A stretch of 64,000 bases of DNA from Symsagittifera roscoffensis (taxonomy: Eukaryota; Xenacoelomorpha; Acoela; Convolutidae), in NCBI RefSeq assembly GCF_963678635.1, contig NC_087067.1, positions 38,014,686-38,078,685 on the forward strand, written 5' to 3'. Each line of letters opens with the position of its first letter. The first letter of the stretch is position 1. Made by a program: the position numbers and the translations under genes. The notes under the pieces are model-generated. The model had not been told where the DNA came from and did no database searches. It saw only the letters and a list, made by a program, of their open reading frames with translations. This document shows, in pieces, positions 11,161 to 21,766 of this stretch.

Positions 11161-11291
11161 GGTCTATAGTCATTTGTTCAAGGGCCGAGACAACTTTTCG
11201 TGTGCTTTGACCTCAACAGATCAATGCTTATACATGAGTTTTCTCGAAGTGGAACTTTTAGATTCGTAACAGCTTGAGACTATTGCCAAGA
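11161..11291. repeat. Direct repeat R2 (S1 unit)
   Basis: Similar to R1 (6,002-6,141): GGTCTATAG, CAAGGGCCGAGACA and GACTATTGCCAAGAT are kept. It was next to the LINE target site before insertion. Confidence 0.55.
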
Positions 11292-11451
11292 TGAAAAATA
11301 GTATCAAACTTCAACCTAATTGATGTGATAAAACTTAAATAATATTGTATCTGTTCAGATTTACCTCTTGTGTAATTTCATACTAAATACACTGGGCTTT
11401 CCTCACAGACTTATCTTACCAAATCTCGCCGTCCCAGCCATAGGCGAGTGA

Positions 11452-13404
11452 ATTTTCCCTGGCGTTACTAGACGCAAGGAGGAGGGATTGAGCTGGCGAA
11501 TCGACCTCCAAAATGACGCCAGGTTGTACCACTCCTTACTTTTTTCTCCTTTTTTTTCTCCATCGCCCTTGTCTAACCAATTTCATATTCTAATTGAAAG
11601 TAATCATAAATCAACTCAAAGAGCTTCCTTTCTCGCCCCAGTTGTCTGTGTTTCAGGTAGATACCACGATTACAGGCAAGACGCATCCCTGAGTTCTCGC
11701 AGAAACTACTTATTGGGACTTCAAGAACCAAATATATCAAATCAGCTCTAGTAAAATCATCAATTCACTCCTACCGCAGCGTAACGCTTCATAATGTGTT
11801 CGAAATAATTTGGCGATACAAACCAAAGCGCCTAAATACAGAAACGCTAGAAACACTAGTTGCTGCATACAATGACAACAGGATGCATCCACAAGAATTA
11901 GAGCAGCAGTGGAAAGACTTGAGTAACCTCGTCACTAACAATTTTCATTCCCAAACACTGATCATCTCCAAAACAATTCAGACCTGTATTAGCTCTGAAA
12001 TAATTTTTTCTTAATCATATGTTGTTTAATTTGATAGATAGATTTATACACCCACATACACTCATTGTTTCACCTAACCTCAACCTAAATCTAACCCTTC
12101 AAACGTTCTGCCGTGATGGCATCTACTTCTCGTTCTACGGTAATGATTTCTCCGCTACTTCTCTTGCAAATATAATCTATAAATTCTCTCGCTAACATGG
12201 CACCACCGTCCTTCCTCAAATGGCTACTCAAACACCTTGCATAATTTGTAAAAACAGCTTGTGAGGCGAAGGTGTTTGGTGCTCCACATGCCCAGGCTAC
12301 ATGCATGTAAAATGCAGCTGCCTAGCATGCAGCAGTGATCATTATGACGATTTCAGCTGTCATCGCTACACCAATTTCTTTCAGTTAACGACACACATGA
12401 TTGCAATCCCCAACCCTAGCTACAACCACGCTCCCCCAAATGCACCCTCACCCTTCCACTGCCCCATCCTCACAAAACTCAAGAGAACTCTCCACTATAG
12501 AAACTAGAGCAACACAAGACCCATGGTCTAACCCCTGTCGAGAACTCGAAGAAATCACACAGAAAATATACACCATAAAGGTCCTCTGGAAATTGATCTT
12601 TATAATCTTATCAAAAAACTAATTTGGTTATAACTCAAATGAAACCCTCCATGAACAGCCTAATAGAAACAAAACGAAAATAGCTTCGATATGCGCGCAG
12701 CAATGATCTTTCTACACTTACTACTGTGCAAAACAAAGTCCGAAAATGATGGATTTTTATCCAAAACAATAGCAAGGCGACTTAATCAATGGAAAGACGC
12801 AGATATGCTTGACCGATATAGCGAAGGAAAGGCGCTGCAAATGCGCTTGACAAAAAGAAATAGAAGAAAAACTGAAACTGAAGCACAAAAGTTCAACAAA
12901 CGAATTAATGCTCGTAAAATATTAAGAGCAATAGCAAATATAACGGATTCATCCAAAGGCGTTCTTTCGCTCGACGAGATCGTCAAAGGTAAGACAAAAG
13001 AACAGAACTTTATAGAAAAGCACCTACCATCTGAGCCAATTGATGAGAACTATATTAAACAAGTCTGAAATGAAATAATGCGTTTCCATCCATCGATATT
13101 TGATCAGATAAACGGTCAACATATCAAGAAAGTAGTTATGAGAAGGCACGGACTTCATGGACTATCTGGACTTGACACAATTCGGGCAACAATCAGTTGA
13201 GATTTCGAAAACAATTGCTGAAATTGTCGAAAAATTGGCTACCGAAGAAGTAAATCCAGAACTAACGGAATCATATAACGCATGTAGATTAATGCCCTTA
13301 GATAAGAACCCAGGAGTAGGACCCATAGGCATAGGAGAAAATATGCGTACGATAAAATGAAGAACAAGAACCAAATGCCTTAAAAACAAACTCATGTCGC
13401 TCGG
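11452..13404 (+). mobile_element. PHD-finger/reverse-transcriptase retroelement E1 (left copy, cut inside the RT)
   Basis: The order is: RYHDYRQDASLSSRRNYLL (about 11,660); LNTETLETLVAAYNDNRMHP (11,830), a helical segment; a PHD-like finger near 12,220-12,360 (CIICKNS, then VWCSTCPGYMHVKC); then the pre-RT region (KTIARRLNQWKDADMLDRYS; RFHPSIFDQING; ACRLMPLDKNPGVGPIGIGE). The last phrase is a hallmark of a metazoan RT family in which LDKNPGVRPIGVGE precedes the palm. The element stops at 13,404 at the duplication junction. It is decayed by stops between these blocks. I place it among non-LTR-like retroelements without naming a clade. Confidence 0.65.
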
Positions 13405-13458
13405 CCTTTATTAAATAAGCAAAAGTCGTACACTTCATTTGAATTTGAATCAAAAATA

Positions 13459-13598
13459 GGATCTATAGTCATTTTTTTAAGGGCCGAGACACTATCTCTT
13501 GAGCTTTGTACCTCAACGGATCAATGCTCATACATGGGTCTTCATTACTAATGCTGATTCGAAAATGATTCAGTACAGCTTAAGACTATTACCCAGAT
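13459..13598. repeat. Direct repeat R1 (S2 unit)
   Basis: Counterpart of 6,002-6,141, with R2 at 14,792-14,921. Confidence 0.5.
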
Positions 13599-13880
13599 AA
13601 CTCAAACTCTTGTGTATTAATATAATATTCCAATAATTACATACATACATAAAATTCCAAAACATGTCTCAAGTTACCCGAAATGATCGAAGATATTGCA
13701 CAAAAACAATTAACCGAAAACTGCTCGATAGCATCTGAAAAATCCAGTTTACTTCATAATGAAAATTGATGAAACAAAAAACAAATAATCACAGCTCCTT
13801 CAGCCCTAGATTTGAACGCGAGGAAGCACATAAAAAAACGATCTACAGTAAATTCCATTAACCATCAACTTCAAGCTTAC

Positions 13881-13968
13881 CTGGCAAATTAGCTGCCGAG
13901 TAATTATACTGCTGGACTACTTGAGGCATGAATCCGTTGGATAACACATTGGATATAACCATAAAACA
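13881..13968 (-). CDS. Exon A, copy 2 (duplicated exon, possible alternative)
   Basis: Same length, acceptor and GTAAGC donor as copy 1. The frame is open and encodes FMVISNVLSNGFMPQ and QQYNYSAANLP, so it differs from copy 1 by several amino-acid replacements and no frame change. Retention of frame and splice sites after clear divergence fits a usable alternative exon. A young unused copy is also possible. Confidence 0.5.
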
Positions 13969-14791
13969 CTGAAAACCAATGTTACCAACAAGATATAGCC
14001 AAGCACATAGATAATCAGAAGGTCGAAACTATCATAGTAACCTAGGTTACAGTCAGGAGTCCCTTCATCGCGTATTCGAGTCAAAATCCTAAGAACTTTC
14101 TAGATACGGAAGTGATAATGATAAAAAAGACAAAATTAGAGTTGATGTGAGAAACATTAAACTCGATAAAGGTTGCGTTTCTTCAATGCGATTACGTAAC
14201 TCGACACGATAAAAAAAATTTATTATGTAATACAAGAAAAAAAATCTTCGAAAGTTGTTTTGTCATTTATTGTGCCGAGTACGCACGGGGCTGTTGCAAT
14301 CTGTATTGCCATTGAGATGCTCTAATTTAAAATTCTGCCAGCCCTGTCTTCCTCCTATGTTCTATTACTGGGTTCCTTAGTACATATTCCTAGGTTCTTA
14401 TAAATCTTGCTCAAAAAAATTTACGCACTAGGGCCTACCGCGCCCTGAATCTCAAAAGTGTGCCATTCGATTTTTACTAGAGAAAACAGGCGTGCGATAC
14501 ATTCAAAATGACGATTAGTAACGTTTATTGGCGAAAAAGAGAGGAATGGTTATTTCGAGATAAGGAAATTATTTTAAAAATTTCGATTTCAGCGTGCTTG
14601 AAACGTAACAACTTTGTCTTAACAAAAACTGAACATGTGCAAAAATCAGAACACCAATTTTCGCTCTGAGAACAAGACGACATATACAGAAAACATAATT
14701 ACGTATTACGATCTGAACGAGTACGGAAGAAAAAAAGCCTTCCGAAAAAAAATTAATAACGATTGTGCAATTACAGACTGTGATTTGATAG

Positions 14792-14921
14792 GGTCTATAG
14801 TCATTTGTTCAAGGGCCGAGACAATTTGTCGTGTGCTTTGACCGCAAAGATCAATGCTTATACATGGGTCTTTTTGAAGTGGAACTTTTAGATTCGTAAC
14901 AGCTTGAGACTATTACCAAGA
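14792..14921. repeat. Direct repeat R2 (S2 unit)
   Basis: Counterpart of 11,161-11,291. Here the LINE target site (about 14,761-14,786) is empty. Confidence 0.5.
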
Positions 14922-15084
14922 TGAAAAATAGTATCAAACTGTAACCTAATTGTTGTGCTAACACTTAAAACAATAGTGTGTCTGTTCAAATTTACCTCTT
15001 GTGTAGTTTCATACTAAATGCACTGGGCTTATCTCAAAGACTTATCTGACCAAATCTTGCCACCGCAGCCATAGGCGAGTGAAT

Positions 15085-17345
15085 TTTCCCTGGCGTAACT
15101 AGACGGAAGAAGGAGTGAGATGGTGAATCGACCTCCAGAACGACGTTAGGTTGCAACACTCCTTACTCTGTTTTTTCTGTTTTTTTCTCCATCGCCCTTG
15201 TCTAACGAATTTCAAATTCTAATTGAAAGTGTTCATAAATCAACTCAAAGAGCTTCCTTTCTCGTCCCAGTTGTCTGTGTTTCAGGTAGATGCCGCGATT
15301 ACAGGCCAGACGCATCCTTGAGATCTCTCAGAAACTAGTTATTGGAACTTCAAGGACCAAATATATCAAATCAGCTCTAGTAAAATCAATAATTCACTCC
15401 TAAAGCAGCGCAACGCTTCAAAATCTGTTCGAAACAATTTTGCAATACAAACCAAAGCGCCAAAATACAGTAACAATAGTTGCTGGATACAATGACAACA
15501 GAATGCATCCGCAAGAATTACAGCAGTGGAAAGACTTGAGTAACCTTATCCCTAACAATTTTCAACCCTAAACACTGATCATCTCCACAACAATTCAGAT
15601 CTGAAATAAATCGCAAAATGTTTTTTCATAATCATATGTTGTTTAATTTGATAATTAGATTTTTACAACCACATACACTCATGGTTTCACCTAACCTCAA
15701 CCTAAATCTAACCCTTCAAACGTTCTGCCGTGATGGCATCTACTTCTCGTTCTACGGTAATGATTTCTCCGCTACTTCTCTTGCAAATATAATCTATAAT
15801 TTCTCTCGCTAACATGGCACCACCGTCCTTCCTCAAATGGCTACTCAAACACCTTGCATAATTTGTAAAGACAGCTTGTGAGCATAAAAACCACAAGGAA
15901 AATATACACCAAAGTGGTCCTCTGGAAACCGGTCTTTATGATCTTATCAAAAAATCAATTTGGTTATAACTCAAATAAAACTCTCCACGTACAGTCTAAT
16001 AGAAAACAACGAAAATACCTTCTATATGCGCGTAGCAATGATCTTTCTACCATTACTACTGTGCAAAACAAAGTCGGAAAATGATGGAGTTTTATCCAAA
16101 ACAATAGCAAGGCGACTTACGCAATGGCAAGACGCAGATCTGCTTGACCTGTATAACGAAGGGAAGGCGCTGCAAATGCGCTTGACCAAAGGAAGTAGAA
16201 GAAAAACTGAAACTGAAGCACAACAGTTCTGAAACTTTCACAACACAACTGAAACTTTCAAAGGCGTTCCTTTTCCTTCGCTCGACGAGGTCGTCAAAGG
16301 TAAGACAAAAGAACAGAATTTTATAGAGAAGCAACCACCATCTCAAACAATTGATGAAAACTATGTTAATCCAGTTTGAAATAAAATAATGCCTTTCCAT
16401 CCATCGATATTTGATCAGATAAACGATCAACATATCAAGAAAGCAGTTATGAGAAGGCATGGATCTCATGGACAATCTGGCCTTGATGCAAATGAATGGA
16501 GACGTGTTTTAATACAATTCGGACAACAATCAATTGAGATTTCGAAAACAATTGCCAAAATTGTCAAAAAATTGGCTACCAAAGAACTAAATTCAGAACT
16601 AACGGAATCATATAACGCATGTAGATTAAAACCCTTAGAAAAGAAACCAGGAGTAAGACCCATAGGCATAGGAGAAATTTTTTGTAGGTTGATATGATGA
16701 ACAAGAACCAAATGCCTAAAAAAACGAACTCATGTCGCTCGCTCGGTTCAAAATTTGAACTCTGTCTACGACAAAAAAATGTGGCATTGAAAAAGTGATC
16801 CACACGCTAAGGGAATACTACAGCAAAATCTCCGCCAATGCTGTTTTACTGTTAGATGCCGAAAACGCTTTCAACTCGCCAAATCGAAATCTGTCATTGA
16901 AAAACATCAAAAAAACCTGCCCATCTCTTTCAACAGCGATTAAGATTTCCTACTCCAATCCATCTAAACTATTCGTTAAAAAAAAGCCATCTACTCTCAA
17001 AAAGGGACAACCCAGAGGGAACCACGACAATGGCCATGTCATGTACGGTCTAGCCATAATACCCCTCATAAATTTATATCAGTAGACAGCGTAACCCAGA
17101 AATGGTAAGGAGACGACGGAAACGCAGTCGGTAAATTAAGCAATCTACGAATCGTCCTCGATAAAATTGAATCACTAAGTAAATGCCAATTCATTGTCAA
17201 AGATGAAAAACTCGGTGAGGCTGAGAAAAGTTTTGACATTACAGGAATCACTATAAAGGCAGGTGCTTGAATTCTTGGTTCAATTATAAGAACAAAAATT
17301 AAATGTAATAAGTTCCTCAAACTTCAACAGAATGAGCAAATCAAA
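15085..17345 (+). mobile_element. PHD/RT retroelement E2, copy A (RT palm retained, PHD finger lost)
   Basis: Homologous to E1 from its start. The piece with the PHD finger is missing after about 15,890. The pre-RT block (KTIARRLTQWQDADLLDLYN), HGSHGQSGLDANEWRRVL and ACRLKPLEKKPGVRPIGIGE are present. Motif A LLLDAENAFNSPNR lies at about 16,845, the motif B region reads QPRGNHDNGHVMYGLA where relatives have TTQGDPLAM, and motif C GDDGNAVGKLSNLR lies at about 17,115. Stops lie between blocks, so the element is dead. The family would copy itself through RNA. Confidence 0.65.
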
Positions 17346-17579
17346 TTTTTGAAAAAACTAACCAAAAGAGCTAAAACCTTCCCCCAAAGAAACAAACCGA
17401 AAGAAAACAAACCTAATTAACTCATTAATTAAACAGATAAAAATGATTCCATCACCTGACGGCTGAGCTGACTTTCTGCCCCGGGTTCCAATGTCCATTA
17501 TTGCATATAAAAACCCAGGAACGTAAGTTGTTTTCAGAGTAATCTTTGCAGAAGTAATTCCAGTATAAATTTGTGACGT

Positions 17580-18520
17580 ATGGTTTGTCAATTTGTTCGA
17601 GGTAGATATATTTTTTTTCGTATTATATCAATAATTGAGTGGTTCTTATCCAATAATTTTTTGTCAGACTTTCTTGTTCGAGTTTTTGTTATCGATGTTT
17701 GATCTTTTTGTCTTGATAATAAAAGATCGTCATTGGTTTCGTATTTGACTTTATCGGTAGTTTGATGTTGTAGCTGCATTTCAACACTAATACTAGCAAT
17801 AACAGATCATGTAGTTCAAAGTAATACAATAATCGAAGCAGTCTCAGTTCAGTTAGTCTTTGTTTATAGCTCTTATCCCAATTGCCCATTATCCAGATAG
17901 TTGCTTTCCTTTGGACGCGTTAGAATTCTTTACTTTCAATTTTGTTCGCCAGCCAAGCTGGTGATGCATTAACTTATTACAGGTAAACCTTGAGGTAAAC
18001 CACCAGCGACAGGTGCTGTTATAGAAAAGCAGTAACTTACTTTAACATACTGTTGGCGGTCATAAAAGTAACTAGCAACTATTTGAAGAAAGTTACCTCC
18101 AATGACTAATTTTTCATTTTTTTGGAGCAGCAAGTCGTGTGGAACGCTATCAAAAGCATTTTTTAAGTCAAGGTATAACTCGAAAAGTTCGTTTTCCTTT
18201 TCATCGTATTCTTTATATAGATGGTCTTAGAACAAAAGTATTTGAATAACAACGGAACGATGTCTTTGTTACCGATATGTCTTTGTTAAATCCGTGTTAC
18301 GATTGGTCTAGCTGCTTTTTTTAGAAATTCATACAACTCATCAAAATATGTTTTTCCAGGATTTTGATTTTCTGCATAAAATACTAATGGGTCGGTACTG
18401 TTCAATCATTGCTCTGTACTGGTCCTTAAATTTGTTATCACTTCACTTATCTTCCAACAGGATGGAAAGAAGCCTTTTTTTGGGGCAGTTTTGAAAATCA
18501 GTAACTATGACTTGGACAAA
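17580..18520 (-). mobile_element. LINE-2 reverse transcriptase fragment, copy A
   Basis: On the minus strand KKGFFPSCWKISEVI (about 18,460) is followed by ELFELYLDLKNAFDSVPHDL (motif A, about 18,180), FLQIVASYFYDRQQYVKV, then APVAGGLPQG (motif B, about 18,000) and a tail with QRLTELRLLRLLYY (about 17,850). This is a non-LTR retrotransposon RT distinct from the element at 8.5 kb. Stops interrupt it and no motif C could be placed with confidence. Confidence 0.6.
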
Positions 18521-18889
18521 GATGGTAGATTTTTAAGCACTCTGTTTCCAGTCCAGTGTGGGCCACATGCTTTATTAGTTTGTAGCTTTATCAAAATTTT
18601 TGTTATATTCAATTCATTGATCTCGATTTTATTGACTTTTTTCTATCGTAACAAGTTTCCGTTATTTGATTACTTTTAAGGAACACATTGGAAAAATAAA
18701 AAGTAACTAAAAAATTTACAGTTTCGCTCGTCCTCATTTGTTTTCTGATTTCTGTAAGTCATAGTCACCGGATATCTGCTGCTTTTGTGCATCACTTTGA
18801 GATACTACTAAAGATCAGAGAACCTTCGAGCTCGAAAAATTTACTTTCCAACCCTGCTTGATCTTCATTTAGCGACGTTTTTAGTCTCT

Positions 18890-19386
18890 AACTCTGCAGT
18901 ATGAAAAATCCAACGCTGATGGGTTCTCGGTGCTCAATGGTTGATTTCAACAACTCCACCTCATTCAAGTCTTTTTTAACTGTATTCAACTTTTTTAACA
19001 ATGGCTCATTGATCGCTTCATGAGTCTTTTCATCGTTCAAATACTTCGTAATTGAATGCCAAGATTTATCGATGATCTGATATCCATAAGAAGGCCATAA
19101 GAAGAATTGACTAAAAGCTTCATAGAATCTGCTATAACTCTTGACACAAGTTTTTCATCTCCTTCTCTTCAAGCATCAACCACTGACTGAACGAAAGTAT
19201 TAAAGCATTTCCCAGGAGAACATTGAACAAAACGGTAAACTTAGGTGCACTGCAATCCAAGTTCCATATAAAAGTTGAGGAGAGGAATTACAATTGTTCT
19301 ATTTTCTAGCTTATTATCAAGCGCATAATTCTTCATATAATCTCCAATATTGTTTCTTCCAATCTCAGTATTTTTGAAAGTTGGTA
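18890..19386 (-). mobile_element. Fossil polB element, C-terminal piece, copy A
   Basis: Minus-strand peptides with TIVIPLLNFYMELGLQC, MKLLVNSSYG (family B polymerase motif K-x3-N-S-x-Y-G type) and REPISVGFFILQ match the palm region of a virus-like family B DNA polymerase. The piece ends at the duplication junction. The complete counterpart is at 25,571. Broken relic. Confidence 0.65.
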
Positions 19387-20086
19387 GATCTTTCTACACT
19401 TACTACTGTGCAAAACAAAGTCCGAAAATGATGGATTTTTATCCAAAACAATAGCAAGGCGACTTAATCAATGGAAAGACGCAGATATGCTTGACCGATA
19501 TAGCGAAGGAAAGGCGCTGCAAATGCGCTTGACAAAAAGAAATAGAAGAAAAACTGAAACTGAAGCACAAAAGTTCAACAAACGAATTAATGCTCGTAAA
19601 ATATTAAGAGCAATAGCAAATATAACGGATTCATCCAAAGGCGTTCTTTCGCTCGACGAGATCGTCAAAGGTAAGACAAAAGAACAGAACTTTATAGAAA
19701 AGCACCTACCATCTGAGCCAATTGATGAGAACTATATTAAACAAGTCTGAAATGAAATAATGCGTTTCCATCCATCGATATTTGATCAGATAAACGGTCA
19801 ACATATCAAGAAAGTAGTTATGAGAAGGCACGGACTTCATGGACTATCTGGACTTGACACAATTCGGGCAACAATCAGTTGAGATTTCGAAAACAATTGC
19901 TGAAATTGTCGAAAAATTGGCTACCGAAGAAGTAAATCCAGAACTAACGGAATCATATAACGCATGTAGATTAATGCCCTTAGATAAGAACCCAGGAGTA
20001 GGACCCATAGGCATAGGAGAAAATATGCGTACGATAAAATGAAGAACAAGAACCAAATGCCTTAAAAACAAACTCATGTCGCTCGG
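19387..20086 (+). mobile_element. E1 3' fragment (pre-RT and start of RT), duplicated
   Basis: Same content as 12,705-13,404, open over RYSEGKALQMRLTKRNRRKT and LTESYNACRLMPLDKNPGV. It is cut on the left by the recent duplication junction and on the right by the old one. Confidence 0.75.
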
Positions 20087-20140
20087 CCTTTATTAAATAA
20101 GCAAAAGTCGTACACTTCATTTGAATTTGAATCAAAAATA

Positions 20141-20280
20141 GGATCTATAATCATTTTTTTAAGGGCCGAGACACTATCTCTTGAGCTTTGTACCTCAACG
20201 GATCAATGCTCATACATGGGTCTTCATTACTAATGCTGATTCGAAAATGATTCAGTACAGCTTAAGACTATTACCCAGAT
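20141..20280. repeat. Direct repeat R1 (S3 unit)
   Basis: Copy of 13,459-13,598 in the recent duplication. Confidence 0.5.
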
Positions 20281-20562
20281 AACTCAAACTCTTGTGTATT
20301 AATATAATATTCCAATAATTACATACATACATAAAATTCCAAAACATGTCTCAAGTTACCCGAAATGATCGAAGATATTGCACAAAAACAATTAACCGAA
20401 AACTGCTCGATAGCATCTGAAAAATCCAGTTTACTTCATAATGAAAATTGATGAAACAAAAAACAAATAATCACAGCTCCTTCAGCCCTAGATTTGAACG
20501 CGAGGAAGCACATAAAAAAACGATCTACAGTAAATTCCATTAACCATCAACTTCAAGCTTAC

Positions 20563-20650
20563 CTGGCAAATTAGCTGCCGAGTAATTATACTGCTGGACT
20601 ACTTGAGGCATGAATCCGCTGGATAACACATTGGATATAACCATAAAACA
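20563..20650 (-). CDS. Exon A, copy 3 (duplicated exon, possible alternative)
   Basis: This copy lies 6,682 bases to the right of copy 2 in the recent tandem duplication and differs from it at one base (Asn to Ser: VLSSGFMPQ). Both splice sites and the start ATG are kept. Its presence depends on the 6.68 kb duplication being real. Confidence 0.45.
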
Positions 20651-21473
20651 CTGAAAACCAATGTTACCAACAAGATATAGCCAAGCACATAGATAATCAG
20701 AAGGTCGAAACTATCATAGTAACCTAGGTTACAGTCAGGAGTCCCTTCATCGCGTATTCGAGTCAAAATCCTAAGAACTTTCTAGATACGGAAGTGATAA
20801 TGATAAAAAAGACAAAATTAGAGTTGATGTGAGAAACATTAAACTCGATAAAGGTTGCGTTTCTTCAATGCGATTACGTAACTCGACACGATAAAAAAAA
20901 TTTATCATGTAATACAAGAAAAAAAAAATTCGAAAGTTGTTTTGTCATTTATTGTGCCGAGTACGCACGGGGCTGTTGCAATCTGTATTGCCATTGAGAT
21001 GCTCTAATTTAAAATTCTGCCAGCCCTGTCTTCCTCCTATGTTCTATTACTGGGTTCCTTAGTACATATTCCTAGGTTCTTATAAATCTTGCTCAAAAAA
21101 ATTTACGCACTAGGGCCTACCGCGCCCTGAATCTCAAAAGTGTGCCATTCAATTTTTACTAGAGAAAACAGGCGTGCGATACATTCAAAATGACGATTAG
21201 TAACGTTTATTGGCGAAAAAGAGAGGAATGGTTATTTCGAGATAAGGAAATTATTTTAAAAATTTCGATTTCAGCGTGCTTGAAACGTAACAACTTTGTC
21301 ATAACAAAAACTGAACATGTGCAAAAATCAGAACACCAATTTTCGCTCTGAGAACAAGACGACGTATACAGAAAACATAATTACGTATTACGATCTGAAC
21401 GAGTACGGAAGAAAAAAAGCCTTCCGAAAAAAAATTAATAACGATTGTGCAATTACAGACTGTGATTTGATAG

Positions 21474-21603
21474 GGTCTATAGTCATTTGTTCAAGGGCCG
21501 AGACAATTTGTCGTGTGCTTTGACCGCAAAGATCAATGCTTATACATGGGTCTTTTTGAAGTGGAACTTTTAGATTCGTAACAGCTTGAGACTATTACCA
21601 AGA
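21474..21603. repeat. Direct repeat R2 (S3 unit)
   Basis: Copy of 14,792-14,921 in the recent duplication. Confidence 0.5.
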
Positions 21604-21766
21604 TGAAAAATAGTATCAAACTGTAACCTAATTGTTGTGCTAACACTTAAAACAATAGTGTGTCTGTTCAAATTTACCTCTTGTGTAGTTTCATACTAAA
21701 TGCACTGGGCTTATCTCAAAGACTTATCTGACCAAATCTCGCCACCGCAGCCATAGGCGAGTGAAT

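Larger units (their letters stand above)
4914..13404. repeat. Segmental duplication unit S1 (oldest tandem duplication, left copy)
   Basis: CCTTTATTA-CATAAGC-like sequence at 4,914-4,945 recurs at 13,405-13,437. The right end of S1 stops inside the PHD/RT retroelement, exactly where the sister copy continues (about 16,740). S1 therefore spans 4,914-13,404 and was later enlarged by the LINE at 7,338-11,129. The sister unit lacks the part matching about 4,946-5,985 and the LINE. Exon A, R1, R2 and the retroelement are shared. Confidence 0.65.
12705..19386. repeat. 6.68 kb tandem duplication, copy A
   Basis: Matches 19,387-26,067 with only some fifteen to twenty differences seen by eye. The junction shares GA between the two ends (2-bp microhomology). 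The unit holds the E1 3' part, the S2 unit with exon A copy 2, retroelement E2, LINE-2 and the end of the polB element. Confidence 0.9.

Noticed and set aside
12091-12306. Minus-strand frame opposite the E1 PHD region as a gene
   Set aside because: The plus strand carries the PHD-like cysteine pattern and the rest of the element reads on the plus strand.
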